From NCBI GenBank assembly GCA_043228905.1, contig JBHGNT010000001.1, forward strand, positions 33,976,001-34,040,000: DNA of 64,000 bases, read 5' to 3'. A program made the position numbers and the translations under genes. The stretch is from Azolla caroliniana (lineage: Eukaryota > Polypodiophyta). How positions within the stretch are numbered: the first letter of the stretch is position 1; each line of letters begins with the position of its first letter. The notes under the pieces are model-generated. The model was not told where the DNA came from, ran no database searches, and was given only the letters and a program-made list of their open reading frames with translations. Below, piece by piece: positions 11,401 through 22,600 of the stretch.

Positions 11401-13126
11401 GCTTAATTGTAACACGTACTTCTAAAATGAGCAAATTGTGTTGCACATGAGTTTCGATCATGTAGCAAAGCTCTTTTCGGTTGCCCCACCCTCAGAATGT
11501 TGATTCCATGTGCCCTATGCTGTATGATTATGTTATCATAATTATTCATGGAATTATGGGTGGTGTGAGGACAGAAGCATCTAATTTAATTAATTGAACT
11601 TTTTAAACTAGTGATTATGGGAAGATTTGGCTAATCCAAATGACAACCTTTTGTGATATCGTAACCCAAAATGTACGATACTCAAAATGATAATCTTTGA
11701 CTTAATTTGTACTATATCGTATGCCATTTTCCTATTTTTGTAGTTTTTTAAGTGTTCTGGTACTCTGTTTTGCAGTTTGTAATGTTGATGATTCTTTTAG
11801 TCTTCGCCATTGTCCACAGTGGCCTGGCTAGTTTTCGTGACATTGGGGAGAAATTCATCGGTGAACGAGCTTTTCGAGTTCTTTTTGCGGGCATTTCCTT
11901 GCCTCTTGCTGTCTCGGCAGTGGTATATACCATAAAAAATGCATATTTGTACAAAAATTCAAGTTGTTTCTCAAGCATATGTGCATTCAGAAGAAAATTC
12001 ACAGGCTCATGTTTTTTGTAGCTTTCTTTTGTTGTAACAGTACTGAAGTTGCTTCACAGGTATATTTCATTGATCATAGGTATGATGGTGTTCAGCTATG
12101 GCAAGTGCAAGGCATAACCGGCATGCACGAATTTGTATGGTTCACATCATTCATCTCTTTCTTCTTTCTCTATCCATCTACATTCAACTTGCTAGAGGTA
12201 GCTGCCGTGGACAAGCCGAAGATGCACATGTATGAGACCGGTATCATGAGGATTACAAGACATCCTCAGGCAAGTAAAGAAAACCATAAACTCTCATATT
12301 TCAAATTCTAAGCGTTTAATCTTCATCCCAAATGCTAGTGTATGGATAAATTTGTGAACATAAATTGTTTTGGTCTCCGAAATGGAGAACTCTCCACCAA
12401 GAATATATGTGAACATTTGATTAAGAATTGCCTTATTTGAAGGATGGCAATCCTAAACTCTAAATTCTAAACACCAAGTGAAGAGCAACCCTACGCAAAG
12501 AAATTATGGGCAATTACAACTGGCATTGCCTTATCGGAAGAATGTAAAGGCTTAAAACTGAACCCTAAAATGTAAATGCCAAAATATAAACCCCAAAATC
12601 TAAAACCTAAACTCTGAAGCCTGAAGCCTGAAAGCCTAAAACCCCAAACTTCAATATTTCAAATTCTAAACATTTCGACTTCAAAGAATGTGAATTACCA
12701 AGCCTTCACATAGGTAGTGAAGTCTGTGAAATGAAGAAACGATCATTTGAACATACATTGTCTTAATAAGACTTGGGTTTTTAAATGCAGATGGTGGGTC
12801 AATTTCTCTGGTGCCTTGCGCACACACTCTGGATTGGGAATTCCTTCATGTTGACTGCCTCGTTTGGCCTTCTAGCACATCATCTTTTTGGAGTGTGGAA
12901 TGGTGACCGAAGGCTTGGTATTCGATATGGTGATGCTTTTGATATCGTTAAGGCACGGACGAGCATTGTACCTTTTGCGGCTATCTTAGATGGCCGGCAA
13001 CAATTGCCAAAGGACTACTATAAGGAGTTTTTGAGGTTGCCTTACTTCACCATCTTTTTCTTGACCGTGGGTGCCTATTTTGCACATCCTCTCCTTCAGG
13101 CAGGCAGTTATCAACTTAATTGGTAG
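8442..13126 (+). CDS. Z-ISO: 15-cis-zeta-carotene isomerase, chloroplast (Z-ISO), five exons
   Basis: This integral plastid membrane heme protein isomerises the 15-cis bond of 9,15,9'-tri-cis-zeta-carotene in carotenoid synthesis. Coding exons: 8442-8543, 10950-11312, 11776-11922, 12060-12269 and 12791-13126, all in phase 0, giving 385 residues (the Arabidopsis protein is about 367). Exon 1 is a Ser/Arg-rich transit-peptide-like leader. Exon 2 ends in a membrane segment ([15 protein letters not shown]). Exon 3 has the NnrU-type [15 protein letters not shown] and [15 protein letters not shown]. Exon 4 has [20 protein letters not shown] and ITRHPQ. Exon 5 has [25 protein letters not shown] and a C-terminal membrane segment. 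The His residues in the HSGLAS and RHPQ motifs are present. Intron 4 has a GC donor (CAG|GCAAGT). Identification is by strong family motif match. Confidence 0.96.
8590..8800. repeat. Degenerate about 35-45-bp repeats with TTTAGGG cores in Z-ISO intron 1
   Basis: Successive imperfect units pair a GTGCATG(A/C)ATTGA-type segment with TTTAGGGCTAGGG-type segments. The texture resembles 245-800 and the CCCTAAA-like, opposite-strand version in Z-ISO intron 4 (about 12545-12650). Confidence 0.5.
12270..12790 (+). other. GC-AG intron 4 of Z-ISO
   Basis: The exon must end ...HPQ at 12269 and resume MVGQ at 12791 to match the family. The donor is then CAG|GCAAGT, a classic strong GC-AG site, and the acceptor is TTAAATGCAG. 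The middle of the intron holds degenerate CTAAACCC/CTAAACTC-type motifs. Confidence 0.88.
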
Positions 13127-15417
13127 ATAAAGAATTCTTTGAAGAAGTTAAAGCCCACACTGTATTTGTAAGAAAACCTTGAAATATGGTGAAAAGTTAT
13201 CCCATTGTAGCTATGGTACTTTATATTGGAATCATTTCTTGAAAGTTAACTCCAAGTGCTTCTACATTGAGTGTTACTGTGAAAGTGCAATCATTCCTCC
13301 TTTGCGTAAGCTTTAACTTACTCCTTCAATAGCTATGGGTCCTATGCATGACACATGGCACATCCAAGAGGTTCTTGGGCCAACTTCCCCCGTGGGACTC
13401 ATGGGCCCTAATTTGAATTTCTTACAACACAACCTTTTATTAACTCTCTAAACTACCTTTAGGATTAGGTGTCCTCCCATAGGAAATATCTTATCTTTAT
13501 GAGCATGTGCATTAGGATATGCATTATGTGATTTAAATTATCATCCTTAAATATTGTTCCCAATAATTAGCTTGTTAAGAAAGGCTAGGAGTGCGTAAAA
13601 TAAGTGAAAATATGAATTGGAAGAAAAGTTGGAAGAAAAATAAGATTGTTCAAGATGAAAACAAAATACACTTAGCTTAGTAGAGAAATTATTTGACATT
13701 ACCATCACATCCTAATGCATTACTATTGGTTTACAAGATTCATCATAGGTTCCAAAGTATGAACGAAAGCAAGATACAACAATATATAAGCTATCTACGA
13801 AACCACCTATGATGTCCACATTCGATCCTATTATATGTTTATATAATGTCCATTATTACTATTGAGACTATAGAACTAAAAAGTAAACTTAGTGCGCGGG
13901 GTGTAAAATATAAAAAAAGATATGAAAATTGAATATAGCACTTTCAATTTTTGAGAAATTCCTATGGAAAGGATTTGCAACAATGCTGATTCATAAAGAT
14001 AAATATGGGAATACTGGATGTTGCATATTGTATTTCATAAGCAACCAATCACTTTTTCTTTACTAGGGATTCACATATGTGCATCAAAAACATGCTTCAA
14101 CTTTTAGGCATATTGTTCAACATAAGAGAGAGAAAGCACGAGTTACCATAAACCTGATCACCACATTGAGTAAATTAGAAAAAAACATGTATAAAATCTA
14201 TCAAGATTGTGCATGTGTGTGTGTGTGTGCGAGCACCTGCACGTGCATGTACATAATTCAAGATAAGCATCAGAAGCTTTGTCACCTCTTAAAATTTTGT
14301 GGCGAGGACCAAATATGTCAAAAATCATTCTCCCTTACCTTCATCAAAGGCTTGTAATGATTTGCAATGTGGAAAAGCAACAAAATGTTTACGAGGCTTC
14401 GTGTAGCCTCATGCAAAAATGGCACAAAAGCGTAAAAGCAAAGGTAAATGATTGTTACAATTGTAAACATTTATGAAATTCCAATAAGTTTTGCACGTTT
14501 GAGTATTGTGGCTATTCTTGGTCCCTGAACATTGAGGGATGAGAAAAAATGGAGAATGATACATTATGTTGTTGTGGCTTGCACTTGATACGATGTACCA
14601 TAACTCGACTTATGTTCCAATCCATTCTTTAAGCTATCATCCCACACAAAAAGGAAGGAAAGCAACAAGATAATGGACACCTTCTTTCTTTTTAACTTTT
14701 CTCTTTGTAAGGTGAGAAAATAATAGGCAACAAAGACAATGGGCAAAAAAAGTGTTAAAGTAAAGACATATTGGCAAAAAAGCTAAGCTACAAAATCCAC
14801 TAATCTTATTTTGAGAAGATTTCGCTAGGAAAGGTGTGATAGTGTACTCATAGTCCTGTTATTCAGAAGCAATTGATCGTCATCCTAGGCATTATCTTTT
14901 TATAAAGCTCTCTCTCAATGGACCCCGACTAGTGAATTGGTACACCCGAGAGGAAACCGTTGCTATTGATGGAGCCCATGTGTTTCTAACTAGTACACAA
15001 AATAGTAGCTAATTTGGCTCTCGATGGGCCCTGCCCCAAAGAAGAATGTAGAGAGAGCATTGTAGATTTATGTAGCCATCCCTTGTCTGAACACGTCCTT
15101 TCATGGGCTCACTAAATTTACAACATGGTAATAAACCCATAGGTATATACATGAAAAGATGACTCTAGAAATGAATAGATAGAACCACCACATATACACA
15201 TGTGTGTGTGGGTGTGTGGTGTTGGTTATGTTGCCATATATGCCAATTTAGAGTTGTCGATCTTGTTTGCGGAGGTATGGACGAAAATGCTCCATTGGAT
15301 CGGCAAAAGGCGAAGGTTTGTTGGAGTGGAGTGGAATTAGAAGGGAGAAATATATATGGAGTAAGGCGCAATTCATGCCTTTCAAGACACAAAATAGGAA
15401 TTGAAAGGTAAGAGTTG

Positions 15418-15469
<52 letters not shown>

Positions 15470-15609
15470 GAAGGGAAAGGACCTTCCTTTATGTGCAATG
15501 CTTCTCCTTAAGAAGAAGAAGAATAAGAAGAATCAGAAGCAAAAGCCAAAGTTAGTTAGTTAAGCCACTTTGTGTGTGTGTGTGTGTGTGTGGTGTGTGT
15601 GAGAGAGAG
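13127..15609. other. Spacer between Z-ISO and the unknown ORF
   Basis: Includes the Z-ISO 3' UTR, then AT-rich DNA without a recognised gene. A TG-rich stretch lies near 14209-14230 and 15200-15220. A (GA)n run at 15424-15466 and a (TG)n run at about 15571-15592 directly precede the ORF at 15610 and probably belong to its leader. Confidence 0.45.
15424..15466. repeat. (GA)n microsatellite
   Basis: Uninterrupted GA dinucleotide run upstream of the 15610 ORF. Confidence 0.93.
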
Positions 15610-16428
15610 ATGAGTCGCTACAATAAGACTCTGTTTCAGCTTATCAAAGAGGAAGCAAGCAAGCAAGAACCCAGCAATGGATCCCAAACAATGAAGATCC
15701 CCCCCAATTGTATTCATAGCCATCAAGAAGAAGAAGAAAGAGAGAAAGATGAAGCAGATACTAATGAGTTTTCTCCACCTCTAACGCACTTAGGGAAGAT
15801 AGTTAAGGATAGCCAGAGTTGCAATGGATGGTTGGAGTTGGGGAAGAATGGCAATGAGCTATATTTTTATTCAGACCAGAAGCAGCAGCAGCAGCACAAA
15901 GAAGCACAGGCTGAGGAATGTCTACCCCTCCTTCGATTCGGCCATGGCCGGCCTTGTTTACAAGACGGTGGGGAGCTGAGCCTCGAGACGGCTGCGAGGC
16001 TCGACATGATGGAGCTCCGACTGTTCCATGCTCGGATCGAGCGGGACACGGCCCTCACACATGTGCTCCACCTCCGGGCCGCGCTCGGAACGGCATGCCA
16101 CGGCCTCCCCACGACAATCGACAGCTATTGCCCCTCCTCATCTAATGCACAAATCTTCACAGACCCGCATTGCTTCTACTCGATCGAACAAAGCCGATCG
16201 TCCGGCATACATCTCGGCTTCCACTCCGAAATGGCATGCCTGGATTGTGGTAGTGATCATGGTAGTGATCATTGCACCCCAAGGACAAGGACAAGGACAA
16301 GGACAAGGACGATGACAAGGACGAGGACGAGGACGACAACCACAACCACCACATCCAGCACAACCAAGACTAGTCCATTTAAATTCTATGCAGCACCATC
16401 ATTCCAAGGAGCTACACCAGTTGTGTAG
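15610..16428 (+). CDS. Intronless ORF of unknown function, 272 residues
   Basis: I do not recognise a family. The frame also has an upstream ATG at 15574, but the residues it would add (CVCVCG...) are translated from a TG microsatellite, so the ATG at 15610 (MSRYNKTLFQLIKEEA) is preferred. Visible features: an acidic, charged N-terminal third; a short Q-rich run (about residue 100); a GC-rich central block with an amphipathic-looking helix, about residues 124-163 (SLETAARLDMMELRLFHARI); a Ser/Cys/His-rich stretch; then a hexanucleotide-derived Arg-Thr alternation (about 224-242) running into poly-Thr, and a short tail ending ATPVV. The GC-rich central codons look coding, unlike the surrounding AT-rich DNA. 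There is no signal peptide or membrane segment. It could be a lineage-specific regulatory protein. Confidence 0.55.
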   Translation: MSRYNKTLFQLIKEEASKQEPSNGSQTMKIPPNCIHSHQEEEEREKDEADTNEFSPPLTHLGKIVKDSQSCNGWLELGKNGNELYFYSDQKQQQQHKEAQAEECLPLLRFGHGRPCLQDGGELSLETAARLDMMELRLFHARIERDTALTHVLHLRAALGTACHGLPTTIDSYCPSSSNAQIFTDPHCFYSIEQSRSSGIHLGFHSEMACLDCGSDHGSDHCTPRTRTRTRTRTMTRTRTRTTTTTTTSSTTKTSPFKFYAAPSFQGATPVV

Positions 16429-18041
16429 GTCTTGAATTTTTTGTGCAGGAGAATCCAACTCAATGTTAAAAAAACAAAACCAAAAACAAAAATTAAGGAT
16501 CAAAGGATCACATATCCTTCATGTAAAAGGAGAAAAAGAAAGAAGACAAATAGTCAAATCCAAACAAGAATTTTATGTAAAGTGTCATCATCATCATCAT
16601 CTCTTGCCAAAGTGATGGAAAATAAGATGTGTGAAGTGTGTTGTTGTTCCCTTTAGGATGTATAATCATGTGAAGAAAGTGTTTCTAAAGCAAGTCCCAA
16701 TATGTGTGAATTGTAAAGTATTTGTCACTCGGTGGGACGTCCTATCGCTCATGTTTCTTTCTTCCTCTCCCATGTTTCTTTCTTCCTCTCCCATGACCGT
16801 AAATTATCGTCATCATCGTCTTCTTCTTCTTCTCTTGTACCAAATCCCAATGCCTGCCCATAAAGATTTGTATTCATGTACGTGTGTGTCTTTACTAATA
16901 ACGTGAAAAGAAAAACATTTGGTTTAGAATTGCATTGTGAGCCCCTTTTGTACTCATCAGGAGCTAGTGTTGATCTAGGATCTATCATGAGGTAGAGTGT
17001 TGGGCCGGATGTTTTCACTACTCATATTTTCTACCAAAAGTGTTTCGAGTACGATGAATAATTCTCAAATATGTTCAAGGTTAGTGCTCCTCTTTATATG
17101 CAATGCCGAATGTGAGAGCCATGTTTGTATGGCAGTGTTCAGGAGAAAGACAATGTGCGCGACCACATCATGTGGACTTGGCATGATTACAATATATGAG
17201 TGGAAGAACGATGAATAAGTTAACGATGAATTTTTGTTTGGGTGCCACAATGTAAGAATATTGAAATAGGTGTACACTTTTTTTTATAAGAAAAATCATC
17301 GGTTGTAGGTTTTACAATAACTTTTTAGTGTGGGTGTCTCAAAGGGGGGGGGGATAACAAGGGCATTTGTGCAACTTTTCAAAAAAGAAGCATTCTACCA
17401 TAGTATAGTGTTGTGTATCTACGCATAGGGATAATAAGGCCATTTGCAGTTTGTTGTATCCACTTGCAATCATGAAATGAAACATAATGGAACAAACTAA
17501 TAAATTCGTGATGAAAACGCCAACAAGGTGCATACATTTCATACACAAATGAATAAGCCCAGTTACAATTACTATATCCTAAACCCTCTCAATTGTGATA
17601 TTTTACTTTTAAATATTAACCAATATATTAAGACCATCTAACACTACCATCCACCTAATCTCTTCAAATGTTGGTTGTATGATACCAAACTTTCAAACTC
17701 GGGTCTTTAGGCAGTTGAATTTTGGTACATACACTTATCTAAACAAGGAAAGGTTGATCTTGGGATGTGAATCTCATGAATGTAAAAACACAATAAATTC
17801 CCTCTACAACCGAAGACAATACATTTTGTCAAAAATCTATTCTCATTTTTTGTCCATACAATAAACATAATCAACAAAGCTTTCTATGAAATCAATGGGG
17901 CTAAGTTCTAACCATGAGAATATACAATGGCTACATACATAGAGACATAACGCATAGAGAAATTTATATCGCAGTACGCCTCATAATTCCCAATATGTCC
18001 TGTACTCTTTTAGATTCTCAAAACACCTCGATTCTTCTTCT

Positions 18042-18044
<3 letters not shown>

Positions 18045-18086
<42 letters not shown>

Positions 18087-18100
18087 CACACACACACACA
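18045..18100. repeat. Compound (CT)n/(CA)n microsatellite
   Basis: A long CT run followed by TATA and a CA run. Confidence 0.9.
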
Positions 18101-19129
18101 CATTTTCTCACACTCTCTAAAGTTTCTTTTGAGAATTATAGAGAGAACGAGAGTGTGTGTAAGCCCTAGGGTATATCAAGAGGTGTTTCATAAATTTGAA
18201 TCTACAATTGGGGTATTCTATAAATTTTATGAAGATTTGGAGTATTGTACTTTGTCATGAAACCTATTGTTGCTCAAAGGATAATGTCCAAAGGAACTGC
18301 CATTTAGTGTAGTTATTTTTTCTTGATGAAATTTAGAACTTTTCTATTTCCGTTTCTCTTTTTTATTGCTTTGACTATGGATATATATATATGCACCTTA
18401 TTTTCTCATCCTCTACTATGCAATGATCTCCATCATTTGTTGATTTGTTCCATCTCTTTCATCTTTCATTCCAACCTTCCACCAATTTTCAGCTCTTCTT
18501 CACAAAAACGAAAATCCTTTACTTCTTCATAGAGGTGTACGCAAATGGAATGTACAATAAAACTCAAACTTTCCTAGGTTTCAAATCATTTGCAGGTTAT
18601 TATAGGTTGGCATTTCACAAAGTCAAGTTTTGGAATGCATGTGCAAGGTGAAAGTCAACTACATATATATATATATATATATTTGCAACGAGGGTCAACT
18701 ATATGTATAATATATAAAGAGAGCAGAATTAATCAATGTGTAGATGTATATAATGCATTATTTTAGAAATACGCAATTTGCCTCAATGAGGCCATGTTAA
18801 TAGTTTGATTAATGGTTATGATTAGAGCTGACAACACATTGTGTTGTGTGGGAAAAAAACTATAAACTTTTCTCAATGTTTTCTTAATATTTATTTTTAA
18901 CAAATGTAGTGCATCGGATTATATGGATTGCTTCTCTCTCTCTCTCTCTCTCTCTCTCTTAGAGATCTGTTAGTTGTTTTTACCAATGAAATCATTGCTT
19001 GAAATATGGATTTAGGAAGTTGGTTTTATTTTTAACTTAAAAGTGCAGGAAGCACTAGTTCTGGATGGGGAAACTAGAGGGCATTGACATTTTCTGAGAC
19101 TTAAACTTTGAGAAGATGGCATCGGGAAG

Positions 19130-19410
19130 CAAATCCTCCAACCTTACTGACCAAGCTCCATCTTCAGTATATGCAGACTTCAAGATCACTGGAGACCTGT
19201 TCTTGCAAAACCCAAACCCTCTTCTCGTATAGGGATAAAACCCTAGGGGTTAGCAACGTTTTACTTAACCATGCACCATGGCTAAAATCTCACTAATCCA
19301 CCAGATGACCTTGTGGAATGAAGGGTTGAACGCCCAACTTTACTGAACAAGCTCCTCTTCAGTATATGCAGAGCTCAAGAGCACTGAGGACAGGTCCTTG
19401 CAAAAAACAT
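19130..19410. repeat. Diverged direct repeat, about 80 bp, spaced about 190 bp
   Basis: The segment near 19138-19215 (ACTGACCAAGCTCC...CAGTATATGCAGA...TTGCAAAA) recurs near 19328-19406 with substitutions and small gaps. It lies in the 3' flank of the PPR gene and has no coding sign. Confidence 0.7.
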
Positions 19411-19696
19411 TGTCAAGCAAGTCTGATCTGTGTTCTAGTTCTCCTAACAATCTTGCAAATCACATAACTAATTATGTATATGGAAAATGACCATATAAGC
19501 TTTTGCCATAATTTTGGCAAAGTTTCTGAAACATGAAGCTTTATGGATCAAAGGGAATGATGACTCTTCTGTGCTTCTGATAGCCAAATATCCTTTCAGC
19601 TGGGATATATAGATTACTGAAATTCCTTCTCACCAACTTCTATTTTATAGTCTGACTTTTTAAAGTTCCTTTAGCAAAACCGTCCTCATTCTTCCT

Positions 19697-22600
19697 TCAT
19701 CGGTTTGAAGAGGTATTATGCACAAATGTTTGTTTATTTATGATTGTACATGAACACTCGCCATCTCGGAAACGGTGGACACAATATGAATCCGTGATTA
19801 TGATCTCTCTCCTTTCAACTTTTGATGTGATGCTCGTACTCATATGGCAGTTTCTGCACACTCTAAGGTTCTTTGCAATCCTTATACTTGAACCCTGAGG
19901 ACAATGAAGAAGCCCAAAAGCTATGGCTAATCTTTCGCAATGCCCACATAAAGCATCCTCCTTTGCTTGTTCTGATGTTGGATGCAAAATTACATCTAGA
20001 TTTGGGCTATACCCTTCCTCTCTTGCTTGCATATCCAAAGACTTTACTTTTGCGAGAACCCCATAATTGCTAGGATGACTCCAGTCACCAACAGTAAAGA
20101 CATGAACCTGTTTATTAATTTCAATAGACGCCTTTGCCAGTTTTTTCCTTAGGTTCCGTGCTTTCCTCAAATTTTCAACCTCTTTGGCTGCATCCACCAT
20201 ACCAGCTTCTGCATACAGAGTTGACATGAGTACATGCGCTGCAGCATTTCCCGGGTCCAAACACAAAATGCGATCATAACACCGTCTTGCTATATCCAAA
20301 CGAAAACAATGGCTCCGACATGAGCTAAGTAATGATGTCCATCCTATTATGTTAGGCCCTAAGTGCATGCTTTCAAGCAAATCCTCTGCTTCATTCCAGT
20401 ACCCACAATTACTAAGAAGGTCATTAAGTGTATTAAAATGTTCTATAGTGGGTGCAATACCATGGTCTGCTACCATTGATTTCAGATGGAAGACACCTTC
20501 CTTCAGCAACCCAGCATGAACACATGCTGAAAGAACGCACAGAAATGTTACTCCATCCGGAGTACACCCTTCCTTGAGCATTTCATCGAAATACTTCAAT
20601 GCGCAATCATAGTTGTTGTCCTGAGCATATCCGGCTATCATGCTGCTCCACATTACATTATCATGGTTTGGTGTTCGTCTGAACACCATGCTTGCATCGG
20701 AAAGGCTCCCAGACTTCGCATACATATCTATAAGAGCGCAACCCACAAAACGATTTGATTCCCATCCTCTTTCAAGTATGTACACATGTATGTCTCTCCC
20801 GTATTCTAACGCCATTGTAGTGGAACAAGCTTTTAGTAGAAAGATAAAAGTGGAAGGTTCGGGTTCAATACTCTCCTGCTGCATCTGTTGGAATAAGGTC
20901 AGAGCCTCCTGACCCAAATCATTTCTAGCATGCCATCCTATAAGCACGCTCCATGTTGTAGCATCTTTCTTTGATAATCTGGAAAAAAGGATGAATGAAT
21001 CATCAAGGCTACCACATTTGGGATACATATCAATAAGTGCATTGCCAATAAAAGTGTCAGATTCAAGCCCATCTCTTAATATATAGCAATGAATGAGGTG
21101 CAAATTCGAGAGATTTGCTGGGTCACAACATGCTTTCAAAATGGAGAGATACGTGCTTGAGTTGGGATTGATCCCTACTTGCTGCATTCTGTGGAAAATG
21201 TCCACAGCTTCCTGCGCTTTCCCAAAATCTGCATAGCCTCCAATCAATGCAGTCCAACAGACAATGTCTCGGTGTGGTAATCTGTTAAACACAGAATCAG
21301 CTTCGGAGAGGCTACCACACTTTGAATACATGTCAACAAGTGCATTACCGATACTGTTATCCAGTTCAATTCCACTTCTCATTATCTGACCATGAACTAG
21401 TCTGCCTTGTTGTAAGGCTGTAGATAAGGAGCATCCTTTTAAAATGCTGAGGTATGTCACTTGATTGGGTTCAAATTTTGCCTGACGCATTTCATCGAGA
21501 AGCTCAAAAGCTTTCTTACCATGACCAAGTTGTGCATAGCCCGATATCAATGCACTCCACATCGCAACATCCCAACATGGGGATTTGTTGAACATCACTT
21601 GTGCACTTTCAAGGCTTCCACATTTCACATACATATCAATTAGGGAGCAACCAACAGACATATCTAGCTCAAAACCACAATCAATTACATGGGTATGCAT
21701 ATCCATAGCTTTCCCCAAACTAAGGTTCCCAGAACATGCTTTAAGGATACACATGAATGATGACAGATCTAACTTTGGGCATTCCATTTGCATTTGTTCA
21801 AAAAGATTCAATGCATCTGTACTGTACCCCCATAATGCACAACCAGAAATAAAAATATTCCACATCACTACATCTCTATGTGGAGCTTGACTAAAGATGG
21901 CATAGGCATCTTGGAGCTCTCCACATTCAAGATAAATTTCTAGCAGTGTGCTGGCAATGTATAAATCAGCCTCACAACCCCTTTCAATAATGAGATTGTG
22001 AAATTTCCTTCCTTGCACTAATGCACCCAGATTAAGACAAGCTTTTAGAAGGGATGTGAAAAAGGTGGCATCCGGTTCAATTCCCTCATTTTGCATCTTC
22101 TCAAAAACTCCAAGTACCTCCATATCATACCCATGCTGGGTGTATCCTGCAACCAAGGTGCTCCACGTAACCAAACTTCTTTTATACAACTTTTCAAACA
22201 ATGCATGTGCCATATCCAGGCTCCCACACTTAATATACATGTGGATAAGAGCATTTGCAATGATTGTATCATGTTCAAGCCCGCTTTGAATTATGCAATT
22301 GTGAGTCTTCTTTCCCTGCTCTAAAGCTCTGGTGCTTGTGCACGTTTTCAAAACACGGATAAATGTGAGCTTGTTTTCTTCAAGATCATCACCATAAATT
22401 GTAGGAAAACGTTCTGGAGCAGCTGCACCATGCTCATTATGCATGTAACCTGCAAATCAGTGTGTGTTCCATGTGAGAACTTTCTCAAACATATAATACA
22501 TTAGACAAACATGTTCCTGAATGTTATTGCTAAATTGCAATCAAGCTTCGTAGTACTGATCATGGTGGTTATCCTTGGAACTTGTAGGGAATCTGATCAT

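Larger units (their letters stand above)
16429..19696. other. Spacer between the unknown ORF and the PPR gene
   Basis: No gene recognised. It contains a 21-bp perfect tandem duplication (16750-16791), a poly-G run (about 17345-17353), (CT)n with (CA)n (about 18045-18100), a TA run (about 18662-18682) and (CT)n (about 18932-18959). Its right part is the 3' flank of the minus-strand PPR gene. Confidence 0.45.
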
